Source: Pseudomonadota bacterium (lineage in GTDB: Bacteria > Pseudomonadota > Alphaproteobacteria > Rhizobiales > Rhizobiaceae). Taken from it: DNA of 64,000 nucleotides. Positions 17,012-25,563 of this stretch are shown one piece after another. The DNA is taken from assembly GCA_023404095.1 (NCBI GenBank), contig JAEYDD010000074.1:124001-188000 (forward strand), written 5' to 3'. A model generated the notes under the pieces. That model did no database searches. It saw only the letters and a program-made list of their open reading frames with translations, and was not told the origin of the DNA. The position numbers and the translations under genes were made by a program. Every line of letters starts with the position of its first letter. Position 1 is the first letter of the stretch.

Positions 17012-19117
17012 ATGCTCGACACACAGGCGAACGGGCAACAATGCGCGCGCCTTGCCAATCTCTGGAACGAGGCGAAGGCGGCAGCAATGAGCGAGCCCGA
17101 ACGTCTCCTCTATCGCTCCAACCTGCTCGGTTCCGACAAGCGCATCACCAATTACGGCGGCGGCAACACCTCGGCCAAGGTCATGGAGAGCGATCCGCTG
17201 GGCGGCGGATCCGTCGAAGTTCTCTGGGTCAAGGGCTCCGGCGGCGATGTCGGCACGATCAAGATGGACGGCTTCGCCACGCTCTACATGAACAAGCTGC
17301 AGGCACTGAAGGGACTTTACCGCGGCGTCGAGCATGAGGACGAAATGGTGGGCTACCTCCCCCACTGCACCTTCAACCTCAATCCGAGGGCCGCCTCGAT
17401 CGATACGCCGCTCCATGCCTATGTGCCGCGCGTCCATGTCGACCACATGCACCCGGACGCGATCATCGCCATCGCCGCATCGGAGAACAGCCGCGACCTG
17501 ACGCGGCAGATCTTTGGCGACGACATCGGCTGGTTGCCGTGGAAGCGACCCGGCTTCGAGCTGGGCCTGTGGCTGGAAAAGTTCTGCAAGGAAAACCCGA
17601 GCGCACGCGGCGTCGTGCTGGAGAGCCACGGCCTCTTCACCTGGGCCGACACGGCGAAGGAATGCTACGAGACGACGGTCGAGATCATCAACAAGGCGAT
17701 CGCGTGGTTCGAGGCGAACAACACCGTTCCGACGTTCGGCGGCGCCGTCAAGCCGGTGCTTGCAGCTGACGAACGGCGTGCGGTGGCACAGAGGCTGATG
17801 CCGGTCATCCGCGGGCTGATCGGCGCTGAGGAAAGCAAGGTCGGCCACTTCGACGACAGCCAGGCCGTGCTCGACTTCGTGACGTCGAAGAACCTCGCAT
17901 CGCTCGCAGCGCTCGGCACAAGCTGCCCGGACCATTTCCTGCGCACCAAGATCCGCCCGCTGGTGATCGATTTCGATCCTGCCGCACCGAATGTGGAGAA
18001 GACGCTTGCCGGATTGCCTGATGCGATCGTCGCCTACCGTGCCGACTATGCCGGCTACTATGAGCGCTGCAAGCGGAGCAACAGCCCGGCAATGCGCGAT
18101 CCCAACGCCGTCGTCTACCTCGTCCCCGGCGTCGGCATGATCACCTTTGCCAAGGACAAGGCGACCGCGCGCATCTCTGCCGAATTCTACGTCAACGCCA
18201 TCAACGTCATGCGCGGTGCGGCGGGCGTGTCCACCTATGTCGGCCTGCCGGAACAGGAAGCGTTCGACATCGAATACTGGCTGCTCGAGGAAGCCAAGCT
18301 GCAGCGCATGCCGAAGCCGAAGAGCCTGGCGGGCCGCATCGCGCTCGTCACCGGCGGTGCCGGCGGGATCGGCAAGGCGACGGCGCACCGGCTGATGGCC
18401 GAGGGCGCCTGCGTGGTGCTGGCCGATATCGACGAAGAGGCGCTTTCGGCAGCCCAGGCCGAACTTGCAGCACGCTATGGAAAGGACGTCGTCCGGTCGG
18501 TGGCCATGAACGTCACCGACGAGGCGCAGGTGGAAAAGAGCTTTACCGATACGCTCACCGAATTCGGCGGCCTCGACATCCTGGTCTCCAATGCGGGCCT
18601 TGCATCGTCAGCCCCGATAGAGGAGACGACGCTTTCCCTGTGGAACAAGAACATCGACATTCTCGCGACCGGCTATTTCCTCGTCTCGCGCGAAGCCTTC
18701 CGGATCTTTCGCAGCCAGAAGGCCGGCGGCAACGTCGTCTTCGTCGCCTCGAAGAACGGGCTTGCCGCCTCGCCCGGCGCCTCTGCCTATTGCACCGCAA
18801 AGGCCGCCGAGATCCATCTGGCCCGCTGCCTTGCGCTCGAGGGGGCATCCGAGCAGATCCGCGTCAACGTGGTCAATCCGGACGCCGTGCTGCGCGGCTC
18901 GAAGATCTGGACAGGCGAGTGGAAGGAACAGCGCGCCGCCACCTACAAGACCGACGACCTGGAGGCGCACTACCGCGAACGCTCGATGCTGAAGCGCAGC
19001 GTGTTCCCGGAGGACATCGCCGAGGCGATCTATTTCCTCGCCTCCGACATGTCGGCCAAGTCGACGGGCAACATCATCAACGTCGACGCCGGCAACGCGC
19101 AGTCGTTCACGCGGTAG
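17012..19117 (+). CDS. rhaD: Bifunctional rhamnulose-1-phosphate aldolase/short-chain dehydrogenase
   Basis: This 701-residue two-domain enzyme is typical of rhizobial rhamnose loci. The N-terminal class II aldolase domain (about residues 10-400) has the metal-binding HVDHMHP segment and would split rhamnulose-1-phosphate to lactaldehyde and dihydroxyacetone phosphate. The C-terminal short-chain dehydrogenase domain (from about 430) has the nucleotide motif TGGAGGIGKATA and the catalytic YCTAK, and would oxidise lactaldehyde. I chose the ATG at 17012 because of the GGGAGGAAATACC site just upstream, even though the frame opens at 16949 inside the promoter. The fusion is a normal family architecture. 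Confidence 0.95.
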   Translation: MLDTQANGQQCARLANLWNEAKAAAMSEPERLLYRSNLLGSDKRITNYGGGNTSAKVMESDPLGGGSVEVLWVKGSGGDVGTIKMDGFATLYMNKLQALKGLYRGVEHEDEMVGYLPHCTFNLNPRAASIDTPLHAYVPRVHVDHMHPDAIIAIAASENSRDLTRQIFGDDIGWLPWKRPGFELGLWLEKFCKENPSARGVVLESHGLFTWADTAKECYETTVEIINKAIAWFEANNTVPTFGGAVKPVLAADERRAVAQRLMPVIRGLIGAEESKVGHFDDSQAVLDFVTSKNLASLAALGTSCPDHFLRTKIRPLVIDFDPAAPNVEKTLAGLPDAIVAYRADYAGYYERCKRSNSPAMRDPNAVVYLVPGVGMITFAKDKATARISAEFYVNAINVMRGAAGVSTYVGLPEQEAFDIEYWLLEEAKLQRMPKPKSLAGRIALVTGGAGGIGKATAHRLMAEGACVVLADIDEEALSAAQAELAARYGKDVVRSVAMNVTDEAQVEKSFTDTLTEFGGLDILVSNAGLASSAPIEETTLSLWNKNIDILATGYFLVSREAFRIFRSQKAGGNVVFVASKNGLAASPGASAYCTAKAAEIHLARCLALEGASEQIRVNVVNPDAVLRGSKIWTGEWKEQRAATYKTDDLEAHYRERSMLKRSVFPEDIAEAIYFLASDMSAKSTGNIINVDAGNAQSFTR

Positions 19118-19205
19118 GGATCGCGCGGGCGCCTTCCTTCATCTCGTGGAGGAGGCTGCCGCCTCGCGAAAAGACATTGAAACACAGGTTCTGGGAGGAA
19201 CCGGG

Positions 19206-20495
19206 ATGAGCATGATTTCAAGGGACGTGATCGCAGCCGAGAACGCAAAGCGTGAAGGCGCGCTGAGAAGCGATTACGCCCATCTCGGCGAGCAGCTGGC
19301 CCGCCGCGGCATCGATATCGATGCGGTCAAGCGGAAGGTCGCCGCCTACGCCGTCGCCGTACCCTCCTGGGGTGTGGGCACCGGCGGCACGCGTTTTGCC
19401 CGCTTTCCGGGCGCCGGCGAACCGCGCAACATCTTCGACAAGCTGGAGGACTGCGCCGTCATCCACGAACTGACGCGTGCGACGCCGACCGTGTCGCTGC
19501 ACATCCCCTGGGACAAGGTCACCGATCTCGGCGCGCTGAAGGAAAAGGGAGCCGCCCTCGGCCTCGGATTCGACGCGATGAATTCGAACACCTTTTCCGA
19601 CGCTCCGGGGCAGGAGCATTCCTACAAGTACGGCTCGCTCTCGCACGCCGATGCCGCGACGCGCCAGCAGGCGGTCGAACACAATATCGAATGCATCGAG
19701 ATCGGCCGGAAGCTCGGTTCGAAGGCGCTGACTGTGTGGATCGGCGACGGCACGAACTTTCCCGGGCAGGCAGACTTCACGCGCAGCTTCGAGCGCTACC
19801 TGGATGCGATGAAGGCGATCTACCAGCACCTGCCCGACGACTGGCGCATCTTTTCCGAGCACAAGATGTACGAGCCGGCCTTCTATTCGACCGTCGTGCA
19901 GGACTGGGGCACGAACTACCTGATCGCCAAGGAACTGGGTGACAAGGCCTATTGCCTCGTCGACCTGGGTCACCATGCCCCGAACGTCAATATCGAGATG
20001 ATCGTCGCCCGGCTGATCCAGTTCGGTAAGCTCGGCGGCTTCCACTTCAACGATTCCAAGTATGGCGATGACGACCTCGATACCGGTTCGATCGACCCGT
20101 ACCGGCTGTTCCTCGTCTTCAACGAGCTTGTGAACGCCGAGGCGCGCAAGGCGGAAGGCTTTGCGCCGGCGCACATGCTGGACCAGAGCCACAACGTCAC
20201 CGATCCGATCGAAAGCCTGATGCGGAGCGCCACGGAGGTCTGCCGCGCCTATGCGCAAGGGCTGATCGTCGACCGAGACGCGCTTGCCGGCTACCAGGAC
20301 GACAATGACGCGCTGATGGCGTCGGAAACGCTGAAAACCGCGTTCCGCACCGATGTCGAGCCGATCCTGGCAATGGCGCGGCTTGAAGCCGGCGGCGCGA
20401 TCGATCCGATCGCGACCTATCGGGCCGCTGGCTACCGGGCGAAGGTATCGAACGAACGGCCGTCGGTCGTCGGAGGGAGCGGCGGGATCGTTTGA
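19206..20495 (+). CDS. rhaI: L-rhamnose isomerase (catabolic type)
   Basis: This 429-residue xylose-isomerase-like TIM-barrel enzyme converts L-rhamnose to L-rhamnulose. It belongs to the Pseudomonas stutzeri-like RhaI branch. Metal and substrate ligands are expected in FSEHKMYEPAFYST, VDLGHHAPN and FHFNDSKYGDDDL. The ATG at 19206 has a GGGAGGAACC site, and the gap to rhaD is 88 bases. With RhaD it completes the pathway from rhamnose to lactate and dihydroxyacetone phosphate. Confidence 0.95.
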   Translation: MSMISRDVIAAENAKREGALRSDYAHLGEQLARRGIDIDAVKRKVAAYAVAVPSWGVGTGGTRFARFPGAGEPRNIFDKLEDCAVIHELTRATPTVSLHIPWDKVTDLGALKEKGAALGLGFDAMNSNTFSDAPGQEHSYKYGSLSHADAATRQQAVEHNIECIEIGRKLGSKALTVWIGDGTNFPGQADFTRSFERYLDAMKAIYQHLPDDWRIFSEHKMYEPAFYSTVVQDWGTNYLIAKELGDKAYCLVDLGHHAPNVNIEMIVARLIQFGKLGGFHFNDSKYGDDDLDTGSIDPYRLFLVFNELVNAEARKAEGFAPAHMLDQSHNVTDPIESLMRSATEVCRAYAQGLIVDRDALAGYQDDNDALMASETLKTAFRTDVEPILAMARLEAGGAIDPIATYRAAGYRAKVSNERPSVVGGSGGIV

Positions 20496-20591
20496 GTTTT
20501 CTCTTCCCCCGCAGGGTGAAGAGAATTGAGAATGCCGAGCCCCGCCAAGTACAGAGCAGAGCGGTAACGCTTGCGCCTCGTGCCCCGGCTG

Positions 20592-20618
20592 CGCCACCCT
20601 CTCCCCGCAAGCGGGGGG
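20592..20618. repeat. Isolated half-palindrome resembling the RIME core
   Basis: Downstream of rhaI the sequence CCCTCTCCCCGCAAGCGGGG repeats the left hairpin motif of the element at 14773-14914, here as CCCCGC/GCGGGG with a 2-base loop (20603-20608 with 20611-20616). It could be a degraded repeat copy and could also help end rhaI or pncB transcripts. There is no T-run, so I do not call it an intrinsic terminator. Confidence 0.4.
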
Positions 20619-20629
20619 GGATGGATGCC

Positions 20630-21934
20630 CTAAACCTTCACCGGCTGCACGACGAAATCCTCCGTGCCGAAGAACTTCAAATAGCGCTCGACCTCCGCCG
20701 GCTCGCCGGTGGCCTTTTGCGGATTGTCCGACAGCTTCACCGCCGGGCGGCCGCCGGCATCGCTGACCTTGCAGACCACCGAGATCGGATCGAGGCCGCG
20801 GAAGGGGTGCGGGGCGCAGCCGACGAAATCGTTCGTCAGGTTCGTGCCCCAGCCGAAGCTCATGCGAACGCGGCCCTTGAAATGCTCGTAAGTCTCGATG
20901 ATCGTATCGACGTCGAGGCCATCGGAAAAAATCAGAAGCTTCTCGCGTGGATCCCGGCCCTTTTCCTTCCACCAGGCAATGATCTTCTCGCCGCCCTCGA
21001 TCGGCGGAGCGCTGTCGGGACGGAAGCCGGTCCAGTCGGCCACCCAGTCGGGTGCGTGTTTGAGGAATGCCGCGGTGCCGAATGCGTCGGGCAGAACGAT
21101 CAGCAGGTTGCCGCCGTAAAGCCGGTTCCAGTCCTGCAGCACCTTGTAGGGGGCTTCGGCCAGTTCGGCGTCGTTGCGCGCCAGCGCGGCTGCGACCATC
21201 GGCAGCTCATGGGCGTTGGTGCCCAGCGCCTCGAGATCGGTATCCATCGCCAGAAGCACGTTGCTGGTGCCGGAGAATGAATGGCCGATACCTTCCTTCA
21301 GCGCCTCGACGCACCAGCGCTGCCACAGGAAGGAATGGCGCCTGCGCGTGCCGAAGTCGGAAATACGAAGCTCCGGGTGCTGGCGCAAAAGCTCCACCTT
21401 CGACCACATCTTCGCCTTCGCCCGCGCATAGAGGACGTCGAGCGCAAACTGGCCCATCCCGCGCATGGCCGAGCGCGAACGCAGCTCGTTGATGATCGCA
21501 AGTGCGGGAATCTCCCACATCGTCGTGTGCGACCACGGGCCGTCGAAGGTAAGCTCGTACTGACCCTCCTTGCGCGACAGATGATACTCCGGCAGCTGGA
21601 ACTCGGCGAGCCAGGCAAGAAATTCGGGCGCGAAGATCTGCTTCTTGCCATAGAAGGTGTTGCCGGCGAGCCAGATCATCTCCTTCTTGGTGAAGCGCAG
21701 CGTGCGCGCGAAGTCCAGCTGGTCGCGCAGTTCCTGCTCGTCGATGTCGTCGGCCAGACGCACGCTTTTCGTGCGGTTGATCAGCGAGAACGTGGCATTG
21801 ACGTCCGGATAGAGCTTCCAGATCATCTGCAGCATCAGAAGCTTGTAGAAGTCGGTGTCCAGCAGGCTGCGTACGATCGGATCGAGCTTCCAGGCGTTGT
21901 CGTAAACGCGACGGGCAATATCCGTCTTGGTCAT
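20630..21934 (-). CDS. pncB: Nicotinate phosphoribosyltransferase
   Basis: This 434-residue enzyme makes nicotinate mononucleotide from nicotinate and PRPP, the first step of NAD salvage. The type I NAPRTase features are clear: LLDTDFYKLLMLQMIWK near the N-terminus, the GTRRRHSF and SGTSNVLLA active-site segments, FSDGLDVDTI and the FGWGTNLTND phosphate-binding loop. The ATG at 21934 has an AGGT site and matches the family N-terminus; the frame remains open to 22060 but that part is not protein-like. It stands alone, convergent with rhaI. Confidence 0.96.
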   Translation of the reverse strand: MTKTDIARRVYDNAWKLDPIVRSLLDTDFYKLLMLQMIWKLYPDVNATFSLINRTKSVRLADDIDEQELRDQLDFARTLRFTKKEMIWLAGNTFYGKKQIFAPEFLAWLAEFQLPEYHLSRKEGQYELTFDGPWSHTTMWEIPALAIINELRSRSAMRGMGQFALDVLYARAKAKMWSKVELLRQHPELRISDFGTRRRHSFLWQRWCVEALKEGIGHSFSGTSNVLLAMDTDLEALGTNAHELPMVAAALARNDAELAEAPYKVLQDWNRLYGGNLLIVLPDAFGTAAFLKHAPDWVADWTGFRPDSAPPIEGGEKIIAWWKEKGRDPREKLLIFSDGLDVDTIIETYEHFKGRVRMSFGWGTNLTNDFVGCAPHPFRGLDPISVVCKVSDAGGRPAVKLSDNPQKATGEPAEVERYLKFFGTEDFVVQPVKV

Positions 21935-22172
21935 GAAATCGCACCTCGCTGCACTGCTTGCCGCCCGTGCCATCCCCTGCAGCGGAAAGACGAAGGGCGA
22001 ATGAGGGTTGCGCGCACCATCACCGAAGCACTCATTGCACGCCTCCCGCCTGCCTAGCAAGACTTTGCGATGCCGCAGACAGGCGCAGCCTTAGAAAGAT
22101 AAGCTCTTGTAAACTCATCGCCTTCAATCAATGCTAGCAGATGTTGATCAACCCTCGCTCCGGAGGCGCTTC

Positions 22173-22427
22173 ATGGGTATCGAAAGCATCATCGTCTTTC
22201 TCATCGTCGGCGCGATCGCAGGCTGGCTGGCCGGCCTCATCGTATCTGGCTTCGGCTTCGGCCTGATCGGCAACATGGTCGTCGGCATCGTCGGCGCCTT
22301 CATCGCCGGATACCTGTTTCCGGCGCTGGGCATCAGCCTGGGCACAGGCGTCATAGCCGCTATCATCCACGCGACGATCGGCGCGGTCATTCTCCTGGTC
22401 CTGATCAAGATCGTCAAACGCGCATAA
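22173..22427 (+). CDS. GlsB/YeaQ/YmgE-family small membrane protein
   Basis: This is an 84-residue, very hydrophobic protein with three membrane spans and the family-typical GAIAGWLAGLIV and GNMVVGIVGAFIAGYL glycine-rich motifs. The family is often called transglycosylase-associated or stress-related, but its biochemical role is not established. The ATG at 22173 has a strong GGAGG site. The gene appears monocistronic, and the annotation stops at the family level. Confidence 0.88.
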   Translation: MGIESIIVFLIVGAIAGWLAGLIVSGFGFGLIGNMVVGIVGAFIAGYLFPALGISLGTGVIAAIIHATIGAVILLVLIKIVKRA

Positions 22428-22445
22428 GCGCGGCTTGGCCGCCGT

Positions 22446-22486
22446 AAAAAGGGCGATCCGTCGATGCGCATGCGCGGGGATCGCCC
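22446..22486 (-). terminator. Intrinsic terminator, leftward
   Basis: A 9-bp perfect stem GGGCGATCC (22451-22459) and GGATCGCCC (22478-22486) with an 18-base loop is followed, reading the minus strand, by a run of five T (complement of 22446-22450). It would end transcripts from the small exported-protein gene at 22622-22891. Confidence 0.65.
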
Positions 22487-22621
22487 ACATTCGCCAAAGC
22501 CGCACGCGCTTGAAGTCTATCCTGCGGCTGCAGGGGCCCCGGGGAGCCCGGCGGCTGTCAGGCCGACGTACGAAAACCGATAGAGCCGTCGTGAAAAGCC
22601 ATGCTGCGTGCTGACGGCGCC

Positions 22622-22891
22622 TCAGGGGGAGCACGCAGCCTCAAACTCTGCGATGACATCGGGTTCATTGTCATCACGCAGAACAGCATCGGCGCCGACC
22701 AGGTCAGGGTCCAGGTCAGCGGCCTCTTTTGTGAACGACGAAATGAAGAAGGCCTTCTTGCCTTCCCAAACCTCCCGCCCATCGATCAACGCGTAACAGG
22801 GCTGCGCCGATGCAAAATCTGCCTGCAGTTCATCGATCGTTGGCTGCGTCGTGGCCAATACGAACGCGGCTGCGATCAAAACCGACGTCAT
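22622..22891 (-). CDS. Small exported protein of unknown function
   Basis: This 89-residue protein starts with a short Sec-like leader (MTSVLIAAAFVLATTQPTID) and then has an acidic mature part with two cysteines (QPCYALID and the C-terminal EAACSP) that could form a disulfide in the periplasm. I recognise no family. The longer frame upstream to 22969 is arginine-rich and lacks a ribosome binding site; the ATG at 22891 has GGAG 10 bases upstream. A leftward terminator follows. It is monocistronic. Confidence 0.6.
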   Translation of the reverse strand: MTSVLIAAAFVLATTQPTIDELQADFASAQPCYALIDGREVWEGKKAFFISSFTKEAADLDPDLVGADAVLRDDNEPDVIAEFEAACSP

Positions 22892-23093
22892 GGATTTTCG
22901 TCTCCGTTGGCTGAAGCCGATAAGAGCAGATTCAGTGTCCCAGGTCGATATCGCAAGCCGAATATACACACCCGCTTATGAAGCACGGCAGACATATCGA
23001 AGACGATGGGCGAAACCATTGAGGACTTCGAGGCCAAGGCAAAAATACGGAAGAGGAGAAGAGTAAAACTCAGGGAGACCAAACGGTGAGGAA

Positions 23094-23169
23094 TGGTGCC
23101 CGGAGGCGGATTTGAACCACCGACACGCGGATTTTCAATCCGCTGCTCTACCAACTGAGCTATCCGGGC
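23094..23169 (-). tRNA. tRNA-Phe (GAA)
   Basis: Reading the minus strand gives a complete cloverleaf beginning GCCCGGATAGCTCAGT, with anticodon GAA in the loop TTGAAAA, the T-arm GGTTCGAATCC, and the acceptor stem GCCCGGA/TCCGGGC closed by discriminator A and an encoded CCA (23094-23096). It lies between the exported-protein gene and yacG, as an independent unit or at the end of the yacG/maf/infA transcript. Confidence 0.97.
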
Positions 23170-23349
23170 ATCCTGGGTAGTTTCTTTGAGAGAAACCGTG
23201 GGGCGTTTGGTTTCGCCCCGGAAGCGAGCGGGGTTATAGCATCTTGCTCGACGGTGTCCAGCCCCCAGGGGATATTTTCGGAGGAAAAAACGAAGGCGGG
23301 CAAACGACTGAAATAGTTGAGGTTTCGGCTGGATTGATCGCACAGGCGA

Positions 23350-23556
23350 TCAATCGTCATCCCCAGCCCTTGCCTCGTCGTCGCTGACGGGGATGGCGTA
23401 GGAGCCGGAAAGCCAGCGGTTCAGGTCGAGATCGCGGCATCGCTGCGAGCAGAAGGGGTAATGTTCACGCGCGGACGGCTTGCCGCATTCGGGACAGGGC
23501 CTCGTCTTGCGCAGCGGCTCGACCTTGGCGGCCGGCTTGTTATCGCCGTCCGACAC
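23350..23556 (-). CDS. yacG: DNA gyrase inhibitor YacG (zinc-binding)
   Basis: This 68-residue protein has the YacG zinc motif: RPCPECGKPS followed by FCSQRCRDLDL, providing four cysteine ligands, and the conserved NRWLSGSYAIP segment. YacG binds GyrB and inhibits gyrase in E. coli. The acidic C-terminal tail (DDEARAGDDD) is family-typical. It follows maf with a 3-base gap, so the two are cotranscribed. Confidence 0.95.
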   Translation of the reverse strand: MSDGDNKPAAKVEPLRKTRPCPECGKPSAREHYPFCSQRCRDLDLNRWLSGSYAIPVSDDEARAGDDD

Positions 23557-23559
23557 GGT

Positions 23560-24180
23560 TCAGACCTCGGCCCAGCGGCGGTGCACGTCGTAGCCTTCGC
23601 CGGACAGGAGAGACAGCGTTTCCTGCAGCGGCAGGCCCACCACATTGGTGTAGGAGCCGACGAGCTTGACAACGAAGCTGCCCGCGATGCCCTGGATGCC
23701 GTAGCCGCCCGCCTTGCCGCGCCATTGGCCGGAGGCGAGATAGCTTTCAATATCGAGACCGGAGAGACGCTTGAAGCGGACCTTGGTGTCGACGATGCGC
23801 TGGCGCACCTTTTTGTCGGGCGTGATCAGGCAAACGCCGGTGAAGACCCGGTGGCTGCGGCCCGACAGCAGGTGCAGCGCGCTCGACGCCTCATCAACCA
23901 TCTCGCACTTCGGCACGATGCGGCGCCCCACCGCCACCACCGTATCGGCGGCGAGGATGTAGCTGCCTTCGGCCGAGGGGTCGCCCTTGATTGCGGCAAG
24001 TGCTGCTTCCGCCTTGCCGGTGCAGAGCCGCCGTGCAAGCGAGCGCGGATGTTCGGCCTTCTTCGGGGTCTCGTCGATGTCCATCGGCATCAGCCGGTCC
24101 GGCTCGATGCCCATCTGCGCCAGAAGCTCGACACGGCGCGGCGAGCCGGATGCCAGGATGAGCTTGTTTGCGAATGCCAT
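23560..24180 (-). CDS. maf: Maf-family nucleotide pyrophosphatase
   Basis: This 206-residue Maf/YhdE-family protein hydrolyses non-canonical or UTP/dTTP-type nucleotides to monophosphates. The signature LILASGSPRRVELL opens the sequence, followed by ILAADTVVAVG and the GKAGGYGIQG loop. It sits between infA (42-base gap) and yacG, a common alphaproteobacterial arrangement. The exact substrate (UTP/dTTP versus 7-methyl-GTP subtype) cannot be settled by inspection. Confidence 0.95.
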   Translation of the reverse strand: MAFANKLILASGSPRRVELLAQMGIEPDRLMPMDIDETPKKAEHPRSLARRLCTGKAEAALAAIKGDPSAEGSYILAADTVVAVGRRIVPKCEMVDEASSALHLLSGRSHRVFTGVCLITPDKKVRQRIVDTKVRFKRLSGLDIESYLASGQWRGKAGGYGIQGIAGSFVVKLVGSYTNVVGLPLQETLSLLSGEGYDVHRRWAEV

Positions 24181-24222
24181 GAGACCTCGAGGGAGCCGGC
24201 GCGGCTGAAAAAGGAAGAACGC

Positions 24223-24441
24223 TTACTTGAAGCGGTAGGTGATGCGGCCCTTGGTCAGGTCGTAGGGCGTCATTTCGACAAGGACCTTGTCGCCGGCGAG
24301 AACGCGAATGCGGTTCTTGCGCATGCGGCCGGCCGTGTGCGCGATGATCTCGTGCTCGTTTTCGAGCTTCACGCGGAAGGTGGCGTTCGGCAGCAGTTCC
24401 GTTACGACACCGGGGAATTCAAGGACTTCTTCTTTTGCCAT
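24223..24441 (-). CDS. infA: Translation initiation factor IF-1
   Basis: This is a 72-residue S1/OB-fold protein, essentially canonical IF-1 (MAKEEVLEFPG, NEHEIIAHTAGRMRKNRIRV, DLTKGRITYRFK). It occupies the ribosomal A site during initiation. The upstream 139 bases separate it from the phosphatase gene and probably contain its own promoter. It precedes maf and yacG. Confidence 0.98.
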   Translation of the reverse strand: MAKEEVLEFPGVVTELLPNATFRVKLENEHEIIAHTAGRMRKNRIRVLAGDKVLVEMTPYDLTKGRITYRFK

Positions 24442-24580
24442 ATTGTGGTGATGATCCCAAGTTGAGAGGCTGCAGGATGCCTGCCCCTCGAATTTTCGCG
24501 GAAACTACACAATAGAGGGTGTTTTGTGAACACCAATGATCAGGCTTTCTTCATTTGCCGGTTTTCCGGCCGTTTCCGCC

Positions 24581-25024
24581 TCAGGAGGAGACGGCCAGGC
24601 CGCGGCCGAAACGGCGCTCTATCAACGTTTCCAGATGGTCTCTGACCTCGCGATAGGCCGAGAGGATCTGCTCGCGCGTCCCTGATGCCACGGTGGGATC
24701 GGGGGTGGGCCAGTAGACGACTTCGACGGCGCTGGAGCGCGTCAATTCCAGCGCGGCGTGGTGAGCTTCCGGCGCAAGGGTGACGATCAGGTCGAAGTAG
24801 TCGTCCTCAAGTTCCTCGAGCGTACGCGGAGCATGATGGGCGACCGACAGCCCCACCTCTTCCAGCACCGCATCGACGAAGGGATCGCGCTCGCCGGGCC
24901 GGATGCCCGCAGAGGCGACATAGATGCCCGTCGGCAGGAGGCTGCGGGCGAGCGCCTCGGCCATCGGCGAGCGCACGGCATTCATCCGGCACATGAAAAG
25001 CACCGAACGGGGGCTGCGCTCCAT
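24581..25024 (-). CDS. Low-molecular-weight phosphatase/arsenate reductase-like protein
   Basis: This 147-residue protein is of the LMW-PTP/ArsC-thioredoxin type. The phosphate loop C-x5-R-S is present (CRMNAVRSP) and the general-acid Asp is likely in PTPDPT. Homologues beside UPF0262 and hisD are often annotated as arsenate reductase, but the second and third redox cysteines of thioredoxin-linked ArsC are not evident, so protein or small-molecule phosphatase activity is equally possible. I chose the ATG at 25024 (GGGGAAGG site). Starts at 25075 or 25093 would add a Gly/Pro/Glu repeat derived from a DNA direct repeat. Confidence 0.8.
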   Translation of the reverse strand: MERSPRSVLFMCRMNAVRSPMAEALARSLLPTGIYVASAGIRPGERDPFVDAVLEEVGLSVAHHAPRTLEELEDDYFDLIVTLAPEAHHAALELTRSSAVEVVYWPTPDPTVASGTREQILSAYREVRDHLETLIERRFGRGLAVSS

Positions 25025-25080
25025 GACCTTCCCCTCACCTGGGACCTGCCCCTCGCCTGGCGCCCCGCTCACCATGCCCG

Positions 25081-25557
25081 TTACCCGCGCCAATAGAGCA
25101 CGCAGACCAGCGTGAAGAGACGGCGCGCGGTGTCGAAATCCAGCCTGATCTTGCCGGACAGGCGATCCATCAGCGTCTGCGAACCGTCATTGTGGATGCC
25201 GCGCCGCCCCATGTCGATCGCCTCGATCTGACTTGGGGTGGCGGAGCGGATCGCCTGGTAATAGCTCTCGCAGATCAGAAAGTAGTCCTTGACGATCCGG
25301 CGGAATGGGGTCAGCGAGAGGATGTGCGTGGCAACCGGCGCACCGTCCTGCGTGGAGATGGCGAAGATCAGCTTGGAATCCAGAAGCGACAGCTTCAGCC
25401 GGTAGGGGCCGCCGGAGTGACCCACCGGCTCGAAGACGTTTTCCTCGATCAGGTCGAAGATGGCCACCGCCCGCTCATGCTCGACATCCGGGGTGGCACG
25501 GCCGATCGTCTCGTCCAGCACCACGTCGCAGAGGCGAAAGGCGGGCATCCTGGTCAT
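25081..25557 (-). CDS. UPF0262 family protein
   Basis: This 158-residue protein of the alphaproteobacterial UPF0262 family has no established function. The conserved TPFRRIVKDYFLICESYYQAI and AIDMGRRGIHNDGS segments are present. It starts 6 bases after hisD, so the two are cotranscribed, and the linkage is conserved in Rhizobiales. No membrane span or signal peptide is visible. Confidence 0.9.
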   Translation of the reverse strand: MTRMPAFRLCDVVLDETIGRATPDVEHERAVAIFDLIEENVFEPVGHSGGPYRLKLSLLDSKLIFAISTQDGAPVATHILSLTPFRRIVKDYFLICESYYQAIRSATPSQIEAIDMGRRGIHNDGSQTLMDRLSGKIRLDFDTARRLFTLVCVLYWRG

Positions 25558-25563
25558 CCGTCA

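Noticed and set aside
17012..19117. Possible artificial fusion of an aldolase and a dehydrogenase gene
   Set aside because: This two-domain RhaD is the normal rhizobial form; the linker is continuous and there is no sign of a lost stop codon.
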